Shown here: piece by piece, positions 36,013 to 44,529 of the stretch
How positions within the stretch are numbered: position 1 is the first letter of the stretch
How the letters are laid out: each line of letters starts with the position of its first letter
Source: Phenylobacterium montanum
Lineage (GTDB): Bacteria; Pseudomonadota; Alphaproteobacteria; Caulobacterales; Caulobacteraceae
Length of the DNA stretch: 64,000 bases
NCBI RefSeq assembly: GCF_018135625.1
Contig: NZ_CP073078.1
Span: 2,450,501-2,514,500, forward strand
Direction: 5' to 3'
Notes under the pieces: model-generated
What the model saw: only the letters and a program-made list of their open reading frames with translations
Database searches by the model: none
Told to the model about the DNA's origin: nothing
Position numbers and translations under genes: made by a program

Positions 36013-37398
36013 ATGACCACCCTTGATCTCGCGCCTTCTGGCGCTGGTGCGCCGCGCGTCGCCACCGATTGCTTCGGCCACCCAAAGGGGCTGCTCTACC
36101 TAGCCTTCGCCGAAACTTGGGAACGGTTCTCGTATTCCGGCATGCAGGCGCTGCTGGTGCTCTATATGGTCGAGCAACTGCTGCTGCCTGGACACGTGGA
36201 ACATGTTGCGGGGTTCGCCGCGTTCCGAGCGAGTGTGTTAGCGGTCACCGGCCCGTTGACGCCGGCGGCGACGGCCTCGGTGATCTTCGGGCTCTATACT
36301 GGCCTAGTCTATGTGACGCCGCTGATCGGAGGCTTCCTGGCCGACCGCTGGTTCGGGCGCACGGCGATGGTCACGGCCGGCGCCATCCTGATGGCTATAG
36401 GCCACTTCCTGATGGCCTTCGAGGCCTCGTTCCTCCTGGCCCTGGCCTGCCTAATCGTGGGCGTGGGCGGGTTCAAGGGCAATATCTCGACCCAGGTGGG
36501 CGCGCTCTACGCCGAGGGCGACCACCGGCGGGCCCAGGCCTTCCAGGTGTTCTACATGGGGATCAATGTCGGCCTGATTTTCGCGCCCCTGGTCTGCGGC
36601 ACGTTGGGCGAACGGGTCGGCTGGCATTGGGGCTTCGGCGCCGCCGGGGTGGGCATGTTGGTTGGCCTCGCGATCTATCTTTCCGGCCGCCGCTGGCTGC
36701 CGCCCGAGCCCGTCAGGGGCGCGAGCGACGAGCGGATCAAACCTCCGGCCCTGTCCCGCGAGGAGTGGCTGCGCACTGTCGCCCTGGTCGGACTGCTGCC
36801 GATCCTGGCTGGCGCAACGCTTGGCAACTACCAGATTTTCAACACCTACCTTGTCTGGGCCAAGGACAGCTATGACCTGTCCCTATTCGGTCAGGCCATG
36901 CCCGTGACCTGGCTGCTCTCCTTCGGCGGCTTCACTTCGGTCGGTCTGATCGCCCTTTCAGTGACCTTCTGGAACTGGTGGGGACGACGCTGGCGCGAGC
37001 CCAGCGAGCTTGGCAAGATCGCCATCGGCGCAGCGATCATGGCCCTGGCGCCCCTCATCCTGTCCGCCGCGGCCATTCGGGCGCAGGACGGCCACAAGGT
37101 CTCGCTGGGCTGGGCTGTGGCCTTCGAACTGGTCAACGATCTCGGCTACGCCAATCTGGTGCCGGTGAGCTATGCGCTGTTCACGCGCCTGGCCCCGCCC
37201 CAGATCGCCGGGACCATGGTGGCGGTGTGCCTACTGCAGTTCTTCTTGGTCAACTTGATGGTTGGGGCGCTGGGGACGCTGCTGGCTCCGCTGGGGGGGC
37301 CGGCCTTCTGGCTGCTACATGCCGCCATTGTCGGCGGGGCGGCGGCAGTGTTCATGCTGTTGTGGCGCATCTTCGGCGCGCGGCTCGCAGTGAGTTGA
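36013..37398 (+). CDS. POT/PTR-family proton-coupled oligopeptide transporter
   Basis: This 461-residue carrier has about 12-14 membrane segments. The family's first-helix signature is clear: LAFAETWERFSYSGMQALLVLYM (ExxERFxYxG). PLIGGFLADRWFGR and VGVGGFKGNISTQVGALY are the PTR signature regions. It imports di- and tripeptides with protons. A strong purine-rich ribosome site (GGGGGGAGCC) precedes the ATG. No peptidase genes are adjacent, and a weak GGGGTT/AACCCC hairpin (37440-37459) follows the stop. Confidence 0.93.
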   Translation: MTTLDLAPSGAGAPRVATDCFGHPKGLLYLAFAETWERFSYSGMQALLVLYMVEQLLLPGHVEHVAGFAAFRASVLAVTGPLTPAATASVIFGLYTGLVYVTPLIGGFLADRWFGRTAMVTAGAILMAIGHFLMAFEASFLLALACLIVGVGGFKGNISTQVGALYAEGDHRRAQAFQVFYMGINVGLIFAPLVCGTLGERVGWHWGFGAAGVGMLVGLAIYLSGRRWLPPEPVRGASDERIKPPALSREEWLRTVALVGLLPILAGATLGNYQIFNTYLVWAKDSYDLSLFGQAMPVTWLLSFGGFTSVGLIALSVTFWNWWGRRWREPSELGKIAIGAAIMALAPLILSAAAIRAQDGHKVSLGWAVAFELVNDLGYANLVPVSYALFTRLAPPQIAGTMVAVCLLQFFLVNLMVGALGTLLAPLGGPAFWLLHAAIVGGAAAVFMLLWRIFGARLAVS

Positions 37399-37662
37399 TG
37401 GCATCATTCCCGCCTCCTGAGCGTGCGAGTCCTTGGGACGGGGTTGTCAGACTAACCCCTTCGGGTCAGGTCGCAGGCCGAGCGATCGATTAGCCAGTGT
37501 GCGCCGGTTGTGATCGGCATGACTCGATCTGTGAGCAGGAGCGGGACCCCTTTAGCGGCGATCGGAAAATCGCCGTCGTATTGCGCGCTACTGAATGTAA
37601 TTGTGGGCGAGGTGGCGATCGTGCCGACGCCCTAAGAGCCGATCTCGCTCGACATGGCAGAG

Positions 37663-37676
37663 TTGATCTACATCAA
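37663..37676. promoter_or_regulatory. Perfect FNR/FixK box
   Basis: TTGAT-CTAC-ATCAA is an exact match to the FNR/FixK consensus TTGATN4ATCAA. It lies within the gene-free region 37399-37709 and 34 bp before the likely start of the PAS protein. This suggests low-oxygen control. A class II activator centred here would start transcription near 37711. Confidence 0.7.
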
Positions 37677-37709
37677 AGTGCACAGGGCGGCGACGACCGA
37701 CGCTGCGGT

Positions 37710-38336
37710 GTGAACCGCGCCAAGGACGCCATCTTCGTCGCCCAGGCCCTGCTCGATGAGCTGGGCGCAGATGCGTGTCGGATCGCCGCGGAGCGAGCGG
37801 CGGCGTTGGTACGCGACGGAGATACCACAGACGCCCATTTCTGGAGTCAGGTTGCGGCCGCCGCCAGGGTGTTGTCAGCGTCGCCGAGACCGCAGCTTCC
37901 GCCCGCGCGGCGCCGTCAGATCATGGTCCAAGATCGCCAGTTCCGTCAGAGCTTCAAAGTGAGCCCCAACGCCTATCTGCTGCTGACGTCCGACCTGGTC
38001 ATCGCAGACGCCAATCCCGCCTATATGAAGGCCACGATGACGACCGAGGAAATCCGCGGCTACGGATTGTTCGAGATCTTTCCTGACAATCCGGCGGCGC
38101 CCGAGGCGAACGCCGTCCTCAATCTCAGGGGCTCTCTGGAGCGGGTGCTCAGGACCGGGAAGGCCGATCTCATGGCCGTTCAAAGGTACGACGTCCGCGG
38201 CCTCGACCGTCTGTTCGAAGAGCGCTGGTGGGAACCATCCAACTGTCCGATCCCGAATGACGACGGGCGGCCGGAACTCATTCTGCACCATGTGCGCGAT
38301 GTCACGGCCCACGCGAGTCCCGCGATTCGGATCTAG
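37710..38336 (+). CDS. Orphan PAS-domain protein without output domain
   Basis: The C-terminal about 135 residues form a PAS domain (FKVSPNAYLLLTSDLVIADANPAYMKATMTTEEIRGYGLFEIFPDNP, later LHHVRDVTAH). This wording is usual for the first PAS of sensor kinases. No kinase, GGDEF or DNA-binding region follows. A short helical N-terminus (AQALLDELGADACRIAAERAAALVRDGDTTDAHFWSQVAAAARVL) precedes it. The start is uncertain: GTG 37710 keeps the helical part, while an ATG at 37923 would give PAS alone, and the FNR/FixK box suggests transcription begins about 37711. It may be a kinase remnant or a stand-alone sensor that partners another protein. Confidence 0.65.
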   Translation: MNRAKDAIFVAQALLDELGADACRIAAERAAALVRDGDTTDAHFWSQVAAAARVLSASPRPQLPPARRRQIMVQDRQFRQSFKVSPNAYLLLTSDLVIADANPAYMKATMTTEEIRGYGLFEIFPDNPAAPEANAVLNLRGSLERVLRTGKADLMAVQRYDVRGLDRLFEERWWEPSNCPIPNDDGRPELILHHVRDVTAHASPAIRI

Positions 38337-38540
38337 GGGCCAGTTCAGCAGCAGGGCCAGGCGCTTAGGTGTGGGCTGGTCAGCGGACGCTCGAGCTGAG
38401 CGGCGTCGACGCCAAGCGGCGACTTTACGCCCTCCACCAGCAGCCGGACGCTGCGGTGACGACGTTGGATGACCACGATCACCTGGCCGGGCATGGGTTC
38501 TATCAGCCCAAGGTCACATTGGACCCAGGATCGTCATTTT

Positions 38541-38638
38541 TTAACGGGCTTGAGGTAGATTTATACCCGTTCACAGCCCTCCGAGGGATGGACAGAAAGC
38601 CTTCGCCGGCGCGCCCCGTTGGCGGGGGCTTTCTTTTT
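38541..38638 (+). ncRNA. Candidate small RNA or structured 3' element
   Basis: Three hairpins follow each other: AACGGG/CCCGTT (38543-38548 with 38566-38571), CCCTCCGAGGG (38577-38587), and the terminator stem AGAAAGCC/GGCTTTCT (38594-38601 with 38627-38634) ending in five T. The element lies more than 200 bases after the PAS gene and has no coding sequence. It could be an independent small RNA or the 3' end of the PAS transcript. No known RNA family was recognised. Confidence 0.35.
38594..38638 (+). terminator. Rho-independent terminator
   Basis: An eight-base stem AGAAAGCC/GGCTTTCT encloses a GC-rich inner hairpin (CGCC/GGCG) and is followed directly by TTTTT on the plus strand. The opposite strand lacks a T-run, so the direction is plus. 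Confidence 0.75.
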
Positions 38639-39066
38639 CAAAGCGGCGCCTGCCCGTATGGGCGTCAGGAAACCGAGAGGCCCAAAAGGCTCGGGCCTCC
38701 ATGTCAGTATCAAGCCGACTGGCCAGATTCCAGCAACGCGGGCCGACACCCACCTTTAAGGTCCGTTTTGGGGTAGCTAGCTCGACAATTGCCACGAGTT
38801 TCGAGGCCACTGCCATTGGCGAAGCGCCGTCGCCACTATCTGCGTTGCCGTCCCGCGGCCAATTTGCCTAGGATCTCGCAGCAGCGAAGCATCAGGCGCG
38901 CGCTCAACGGAAGCATAACCTTCCGCTCCTCGTTGCGTCTTCATGAAGAAGCCGCCTACAACATTTCAACGCCAATGAATGCGCTCGGACAGCCCCCCGT
39001 CGTCAGTACCCACAAGGTTGTGTCCCATCGTGCTGAGCGACCGGCGTCAAGATTGAGAGAGGCTCC

Positions 39067-39744
39067 ATGCAGGACAAGGTCGTTGTGGTCACTGGCGCTT
39101 TTGGAGCGCTCGGACGGGTTGTGATCGCCGATGCAGCCGCCCGCGGAGCCAAGGTCGCAGCCCTCGATTTTGCACCAGCGGCGCCCCTCGGCCTAGCGTC
39201 GCACCTCGCGGTCGGCGGCGTGGATCTGTCGGAGCCGGAGGGAGCGGCGAAGGCCATCGGCGCAGTCGTGGACCACTTCGGCCGCATGGACGCTTTGATC
39301 AATGTCGCCGGCGGCTTCGTCTGGCAAACCGTGGCCGAAGGCGACGCCGCCACATGGTCGCGCCTTTACGCCATGAACGTCGCGACCACTTTCAACGCCT
39401 GCAAGGCGGCCCTGCCCCATCTGGTCAAGAGCGGCGGACGGATCGTCAATGTCGGGGCATATGCGGCGTTGAAGGCCGACACAGGGATGGGGGCCTACGC
39501 AGCCTCAAAGTCCGGCGTACACCGCCTGACGGAAGCCCTGGCGGCCGAGTACAAGGGCATGGTTGCGGTCAACGCCGTGCTGCCTTCGATCATCGACACC
39601 CCGGCCAACCGGGCCGACATGCCGCAAGCCGACGCTTCGAAGTGGGTTTCTCCGCAAGACCTGGCCTCTGTGATATTGTTCCTCGCCTCGGATGCGGCGC
39701 GGGCGGTGACCGGCGCCCTTGTGCCCGTCACCGGCGGCGTTTGA
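39067..39744 (+). CDS. Short-chain dehydrogenase/reductase
   Basis: This 225-residue classical SDR has the nucleotide motif VVVTGAFGALG, the structural motif NVAGG and the active site YAASKSGVHRL (YxxxK) with an upstream serine replaced by the GAYAAL segment. It should oxidise or reduce an alcohol/carbonyl with NAD(P). GAGAGAGGCTCC precedes the ATG. It stands alone, divergent in direction from the catabolic block that begins at 40011, so a shared pathway is uncertain. Confidence 0.88.
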   Translation: MQDKVVVVTGAFGALGRVVIADAAARGAKVAALDFAPAAPLGLASHLAVGGVDLSEPEGAAKAIGAVVDHFGRMDALINVAGGFVWQTVAEGDAATWSRLYAMNVATTFNACKAALPHLVKSGGRIVNVGAYAALKADTGMGAYAASKSGVHRLTEALAAEYKGMVAVNAVLPSIIDTPANRADMPQADASKWVSPQDLASVILFLASDAARAVTGALVPVTGGV

Positions 39745-40010
39745 TCGAACGAACACTCGGGCCCGGGCGGACAGACAATCGCAAAAGCTGTTCGGCGGCC
39801 TTCAAGGCGGTTCGGTCAGCGCGGCCAATTTGTGCGCACCTCAGAGCGGTGGCTGCGCCATCGCGTTGGGCGGCAACTGGACAAGTCATCTTACATCGCC
39901 GGGGCAATGACTTCAAAGGCCGCCGGTCCAGAGCATATTCATGAAAATCGCAGCGAATCTCCTCGCAGCGCCGTCTTGACTGATGGTGGGCCAATCGCAC
40001 CCGCCGGCGG

Positions 40011-40826
40011 CTACCAGGCGGTCCAGCCGCCATCGACCAGGAGATCGGCGCCGGTCATATAGGCCGAGGCGTCGCTGGCCAAGAACACGGCCGGCCCGCC
40101 GATTTCGCACCAGCGCCCTGTGCGCTCCATCGGCGTCCTCTGACCACTACGGGCGACAAAATTCGGATGGGCCTGCTCGATCTCCGGCCACGGAAACACG
40201 CCAGGACTCAATGAATTCACCCGAACGCCGTCGGGGGCGAGCCGGCAGGCGAGGTAACGGGTCAGTGCGATCATGCCGCCCTTCGACGCCGCGTATTGCG
40301 GCGGACTATCGAAGCCGGAGTCGCCATAAGTGGCGAAACTCGGGCTGCGATGGCCATAGATCGAGGCGATGTTGATCACCGAGGCCTGGCCGACAGCGCG
40401 GGCGGCGGCCTTCAGCGCAGGCAGGGCGGCTTGCACGTTCTCGTTCACCGCGGTGATTCCGCTGGCCAGGGTGGCGGCGAAGGCGTCGGCGCGACTCGCG
40501 TCGGCCGTCGTGGGCAGGCCGGTGACCGCGTTGTTGACCAGCACGTCCAGCCGCTTCAGCGTTGCGAAGAAGCTGGCCGCCGCGGCATGGTCCAGCACGT
40601 CGAAGGCGGCCACCTGGACTGACAGCCCCTCCTCAGCCAGCTCGTCCGCAAAGGCTTCGAGCTTGGCCTTGCTGCGCCCGTTCAGGATCACATGCGCCCC
40701 GGCGCGGGCCAGCGCCACCGCCATGGCCGAGCCCAGATGCCCTGCCGCGCCGGTGACCAGGGCCGTGCGCCCGGAAAGGCCGAAGATTTGGGCGTGGGTT
40801 GGAAAAGACGCCAGCCTGGGGCTCAT
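40011..40826 (-). CDS. Short-chain dehydrogenase/reductase coupled to the ACAD10/11-type dehydrogenase
   Basis: This 271-residue SDR has ALVTGAAGHLGSAMAVALARAG (cofactor), NGRSKAKLE (NADP-favouring arginine), VNNAVTG, a serine in INIASIYG and YAASKGGMIAL (YxxxK). The tail GADLLVDGGWTAW is normal. Its start overlaps the upstream acyl-CoA dehydrogenase stop by four bases (40823-40826), so the two are translated together. It may reduce a keto group or oxidise a hydroxy group of the same CoA-linked substrate. Confidence 0.9.
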   Translation of the reverse strand: MSPRLASFPTHAQIFGLSGRTALVTGAAGHLGSAMAVALARAGAHVILNGRSKAKLEAFADELAEEGLSVQVAAFDVLDHAAAASFFATLKRLDVLVNNAVTGLPTTADASRADAFAATLASGITAVNENVQAALPALKAAARAVGQASVINIASIYGHRSPSFATYGDSGFDSPPQYAASKGGMIALTRYLACRLAPDGVRVNSLSPGVFPWPEIEQAHPNFVARSGQRTPMERTGRWCEIGGPAVFLASDASAYMTGADLLVDGGWTAW

Positions 40827-42118
40827 GCCAGCTCCGCCTCGGCCATCTCTTCGAGCTCCGGATACTTCTCCATCGATCGCTCCCGCTCAGCGATCAGGTC
40901 GTAGGCCGGGAACAGAGCGTTGGTCGGCGCATAGTCGCGCAGGACCTGCTTGGCCACCGTCACCTTGTGCACCTCGGTCGGGCCGTCCGCCAGACCCATC
41001 ACGAACGACGAAACCACCTGGCTCACGAACGGCATCTCGTCGGAAACACCGATCGAGCCATGGATCTGCAGCGCCCGGGCGGCGATGTCGTGCAGGACCT
41101 TGGGCATGGCCGCCTTCACCGCGGCGATGTCCTTCCTGACCTTGCGATAGTCCTGCAGCTTGTCGATCCGCCAGGCGGTCTCCAGCACCAGAAGGCGGAA
41201 CTGTCTGAGCTCGATCCAGCTGTCGGCGATCTTCTCCTGCACCATCTGCTTGTCCGACAGCCGCTCGCCGGCGGTGAAGCGCGACAGGGCCCGTTCGCAC
41301 ATCATGTCCAGCGCCTTCTGGGCCTGGCCGATGGTGCGCATGGCGTGATGAATGCGCCCGCCGCCCAGCCGCGTCTGGGCCACCGCGAACCCTTCGCCGC
41401 GTTCGCCCAGGAGGTGATCGGCTGGGATGCGCACATTGGTGTAGCGGACATAGGCATGGCTCGGCACCTTCTCGCCGAAGTGGCCGACATTGCGCACGAT
41501 CTCGATCCCGGGCGCGTCGGCGGGGACGATGAACATCGACATGCGCCGGTGCGGCGCCGCCTCGGGATCGGTGACCGCCATCACGATCAGGAAATCGGCG
41601 AAACGCGCGTTGGACGAGAACCACTTCTCGCCATTGATCACCCAGCCCCCAGCGTCCCGCTCGGCGCGGCAGGTGAACACCAGGGGATCGGCGCCGCCGT
41701 GGGGCTCGGTCATGGAGAAGCACGAGACGATCTCGTTATCGAGCAGCGGCTTTAAGTACTTCGCCTTCTGCTCGGCCGTCCCATAGTGGGCGAGAATCTC
41801 GGCGTTGCCGGTGTCGGGGGCCTGACAGCCAAACACGACCGGGGCGAAGTGCGAGCGGCCGAGGATCTCGTTCAAGAGGGCCAGCTTGACCTGGCCGTAG
41901 CCCGGCCCGCCCAGTTCCGGGCCCAGGTGGCAGGCCCACAGGCCCTGTTCCTTCACCTGCGCCTGCAGCGGCCGGACCAGGCGGGCATTCTCCGGATTCT
42001 TGACGTCGTAGATGCTGTCCAGCCGGTGATCGAGGGGTTCGACCTCCTCCTTGACGAAGGCGGCGGCCCAGTCCAGCCGGGCTTGAAAATCGGGGTCGGT
42101 CTCAAAATCCCAGGCCAT
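40823..42118 (-). CDS. Acyl-CoA dehydrogenase of the ACAD10/ACAD11 type (LvaC-like)
   Basis: This 431-residue FAD enzyme carries the markers of the ACAD10/11 branch: APDTGNAEILAHYGTAEQK, IVSCFSMTEP, then LGGGRIHHAMRTIGQAQKALDMMCERA (about 251-277) and LADGPTEVHKVTVAKQVLRDY near the end. In mammals this domain is fused to an APH-type kinase; in bacterial levulinate operons it is separate (LvaC). There it converts a 4-phosphoacyl-CoA to an enoyl-CoA. An APH-type kinase is encoded at 56527-57603 in this same regulon. ATG 42118 with AAGGAGAGGAACGC upstream is the real start; a longer frame would run through the operator. It is divergent from the SnoaL-like gene. Confidence 0.92.
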   Translation of the reverse strand: MAWDFETDPDFQARLDWAAAFVKEEVEPLDHRLDSIYDVKNPENARLVRPLQAQVKEQGLWACHLGPELGGPGYGQVKLALLNEILGRSHFAPVVFGCQAPDTGNAEILAHYGTAEQKAKYLKPLLDNEIVSCFSMTEPHGGADPLVFTCRAERDAGGWVINGEKWFSSNARFADFLIVMAVTDPEAAPHRRMSMFIVPADAPGIEIVRNVGHFGEKVPSHAYVRYTNVRIPADHLLGERGEGFAVAQTRLGGGRIHHAMRTIGQAQKALDMMCERALSRFTAGERLSDKQMVQEKIADSWIELRQFRLLVLETAWRIDKLQDYRKVRKDIAAVKAAMPKVLHDIAARALQIHGSIGVSDEMPFVSQVVSSFVMGLADGPTEVHKVTVAKQVLRDYAPTNALFPAYDLIAERERSMEKYPELEEMAEAELA

Positions 42119-42144
42119 GCGTTCCTCTCCTTGTTGCCGCCAAT

Positions 42145-42167
42145 TTATGATTATGATCATGATTGTC
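42145..42167. promoter_or_regulatory. AT-rich regulon box 1 (divergent ACAD / SnoaL-like promoter)
   Basis: TTATGATTATGATCATGATTG (from 42145, written here in part as ATGATTAT-GATCATGA) lies 27 bp before the dehydrogenase start and 32 bp before the divergent gene. The ATGATTAT core recurs at four other promoters of the block. Confidence 0.6.
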
Positions 42168-42198
42168 TAGCGCAAAAGCGGACCCAAGGGAGGAACCC

Positions 42199-42753
42199 AT
42201 GGACGATCACGAGAAAGCCGCCTTGCGCGCCCTCGGCGACCGGGTCGAGATCGCCGAGGTGATCATGCGCTACTGCCGGGCCATCGACCGGGGCGACGAG
42301 GCGATGCTCAGAACCTGCTTCCACCCCGATTCAACCCACCGCCACGGCGGGTTCACCGGCCCTTCCAGCGACTTCTGCGCCCACGCCATGGCCGTGGTGG
42401 CGGCCGTCGAGCTGACCCATCACCAGCTCGGCCAGATCTCGATCGACCTCGACGGCGATTTGGCCCATGCGGAGACCTACTTCACCGCCTACCATCGCTT
42501 CGGCGCAAACCCGCCCCCGGGCGGCCGCCCGCACGAAGACCGCATCGTCGGCGGCCGCTACCTCGATCGCCTGGAACGCAGAGCCGGCGCCTGGCGTATC
42601 GCCCGCCGGCATGGGGTGAGCGAGTGGCGGCGCTATGAAGCCGCCGCCGACCGCGGGTTCTTCGACGAACCGGCGGAGTGGCGGGGGCGACGGGACAAGG
42701 GGGATTCGGTGTATGTGGGGCTCAGGCGAACTGACCCTTCAACGCCCGCCTGA
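42199..42753 (+). CDS. SnoaL-like/NTF2-fold protein
   Basis: This 184-residue protein opens with DRVEIAEVIMRYCRAIDRGDEAMLRTCFHPDSTHRHGGF, the standard start of SnoaL-like (NTF2-fold) domains. Strands such as LAHAETYFTAYHRF and GRYLDRLERRAGAWRIARRHGVSEW complete the cone. Members include hydratases, isomerases, dehydratases and non-enzymatic proteins, so no reaction is assigned. ATG 42199 with GGGAGGAACCC is preferred over a start 36 bases upstream. Its end overlaps the convergent acyl-CoA ligase by 32 bases. Confidence 0.85.
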   Translation: MDDHEKAALRALGDRVEIAEVIMRYCRAIDRGDEAMLRTCFHPDSTHRHGGFTGPSSDFCAHAMAVVAAVELTHHQLGQISIDLDGDLAHAETYFTAYHRFGANPPPGGRPHEDRIVGGRYLDRLERRAGAWRIARRHGVSEWRRYEAAADRGFFDEPAEWRGRRDKGDSVYVGLRRTDPSTPA

Positions 42754-44200
42754 GCAGCTTGCCGGTCTCGTTGTAAGGCAAAGCATCCTGAAAGCGGATT
42801 TCCTCCGGCGCCTTGGTCGAGCGCAGGCGTTCGCGGACGAAAGCCTTCAAGGCTTCGGGATCGGGATCGCCCCGCGGAACGACCACGGCCACCACCCGCT
42901 CGCCCCACTGGTCGCTGGGGGCGCCCAGGACGGCGGCGTCGGCGACGGCGGGGTGGGCGCGCAGCACGTCCTCGACCTCGCCGGGGGAGATGTTCTCGCC
43001 GCCGCGCACGATCACATCGTCCAGCCGCCCCTCGAGGAACAGATAGCCGCCCGCGTCGATGAAGCCGGCGTCGCGGGTGTGAAACCAGCCCTCCGCGTCG
43101 GTCAACTTCCTGCCGACATATTCGCCGCTGATCTGGTCGCCGCGCACGCAGACCTCGCCCGAGACGCCGGCCGGGACCGGGGCGCCTGTGGGATCCCGGA
43201 TCTCGACCTCCAGACCCGGCAGGGGGCGGCCGACCGAGGACAGGCGCCTTAAGGCGACAGGATCGCCGGCGCGGGCGGCGTGGTGGTCCTCAGGGCCCAG
43301 GACCGAGATGGTCGAGCTGGTCTCGGTCAGGCCATAGGCGTTGACGAAATCGACTTGCGGCATCAGACGCAAAGCGCGCTGGATCACGGGCGGCGGCATG
43401 CGCCCGCCGCCATAGGACAGGGCCTTCAGGGCCGGCAGGGGCTCTCCCCGCGCCTCCAAGACGTCGAGGATGCGGCCCAGCATGGTCGGCACCACCATGG
43501 CGTGGGTGACGGCCTCGGCGGCGGCGGCCTCCACCCACGCCTCGGGGCTGAACGCCGGCAAATGGACGATGCGCCGCCCGGCGAAGATGTTGGTCAGGAC
43601 CGCCGAAATCCCGGCGATATGATAGGGCGGTACGCTCACCAGCGCCGCCTCGCCCTGGGCCGCGCCCATGAACTCGACGGTGGAGAGTACGTAGGCGGTC
43701 AGGTGCTCATGGCGCAGGATGGCGGCCTTGGGCTCGCCGGTGGTCCCGCTGGTGAACAGCAGGACGGCGATGTCGGGGTCGAACTCGGGCGGGGCGATGG
43801 CCTGGTTCGCGGGGTCGGCGCAAACGGCGGCGAAGGCGGCGCGCGGGACGATGGTCACGCCGGGTGCGCCCTCCACCCGCGCGATCATGTCCTCGTCGAC
43901 CACGGCGATGGAGGGGGCCGTGCGGGCCAGGATGCGCGTAAGATCGGCGTCGGCCAGGCGATAGTTCAGGGGCGCAAACGCCTTGCCGGCGAACGCGGCG
44001 GCGAAGACCAGAAGTGGCAGCGCGGGCGAATTCTGGCCGATCTGAACGACAGTTGCGCCCGGCTGGGCCGCAAGCCAGGCCCCGCCAGCCCGGGCGCGGG
44101 CCAGAAGGTCGGCATAGCTGACCGCGCTGGCCAGCGGGCCTGCCGCGTGACGCTCACCCAGGCCGTCGGCGGCCATCTCCAAGAGCAGTCCGGTGTGCAT
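42722..44200 (-). CDS. AMP-forming acyl-CoA synthetase
   Basis: This 492-residue ANL-superfamily ligase has the P-loop LLFTSGTTGEPKAAI, the A5 motif NAYGLTETSS, the hinge region GRLDDVIVRGGENISPGEVE and the catalytic lysine in NETGKLLRR. It activates a carboxylic acid with ATP and CoA and probably starts the pathway of this block. Somewhat short N-terminally (begins close to the first strand) but all motifs are present. It is the last gene of a seven-gene minus-strand operon starting at 49651. Confidence 0.92.
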   Translation of the reverse strand: MHTGLLLEMAADGLGERHAAGPLASAVSYADLLARARAGGAWLAAQPGATVVQIGQNSPALPLLVFAAAFAGKAFAPLNYRLADADLTRILARTAPSIAVVDEDMIARVEGAPGVTIVPRAAFAAVCADPANQAIAPPEFDPDIAVLLFTSGTTGEPKAAILRHEHLTAYVLSTVEFMGAAQGEAALVSVPPYHIAGISAVLTNIFAGRRIVHLPAFSPEAWVEAAAAEAVTHAMVVPTMLGRILDVLEARGEPLPALKALSYGGGRMPPPVIQRALRLMPQVDFVNAYGLTETSSTISVLGPEDHHAARAGDPVALRRLSSVGRPLPGLEVEIRDPTGAPVPAGVSGEVCVRGDQISGEYVGRKLTDAEGWFHTRDAGFIDAGGYLFLEGRLDDVIVRGGENISPGEVEDVLRAHPAVADAAVLGAPSDQWGERVVAVVVPRGDPDPEALKAFVRERLRSTKAPEEIRFQDALPYNETGKLLRRALKGQFA

Positions 44201-44202
44201 GG

Positions 44203-44511
44203 TCAGTCCGAAGCTGGAAGTTTCTTGGCTTCCTTGATCGTGAGCAGCCGCCCGTCGGCGGAGAAGGCTCCGCCGCCGGACTTACTGCACAGGACCTCAA
44301 GACCGCTCGTCTCGTCCGCATAGCGCTTGCCGACCGCAGCCCCGCCATCGAAGCCCTCGGCCGCCGCCAGGCCCTCAGCTCGCACGTCGGCCGCGCCCAG
44401 CATGGCTTGGCCGCCGCATTCCAGGGTCACCCCCGCGTTTGGCGGCCGCACCACCACCGCCTCGGCCGTGCAGACGGCGCTCTTCCAGCGCGATCCGGGT
44501 TTCAGGTCCAT
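44203..44511 (-). CDS. Small conserved hypothetical protein of the CoA-catabolic operon
   Basis: This 102-residue protein begins MDLKPGSRWKSAVCTAEAVVVRPP and contains ECGGQAMLG and LEVLCSKSGGGAFSADGRLLTIKEAKKLPASD, with three cysteines. Its wording resembles small proteins I recall beside acyl-CoA ligases in Actinobacteria, but no function is known to me. GGAG precedes the ATG, and it is tightly packed between the LLM oxidoreductase and the acyl-CoA ligase (two-base gap), so it is surely co-expressed. Confidence 0.75.
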   Translation of the reverse strand: MDLKPGSRWKSAVCTAEAVVVRPPNAGVTLECGGQAMLGAADVRAEGLAAAEGFDGGAAVGKRYADETSGLEVLCSKSGGGAFSADGRLLTIKEAKKLPASD

Positions 44512-44529
44512 TGGGTCGAACTCCAGGTC

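Larger units (their letters stand above)
38337..39066. other. 730-base region without protein genes, holding a structured-RNA candidate
   Basis: No convincing coding sequence is present on either strand. The middle part (38541-38638) folds into consecutive hairpins ending in a strong terminator (see separate entries). The final 200 bases before the SDR gene show no recognised signal besides its ribosome site (GAGAGAGG). Confidence 0.5.
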
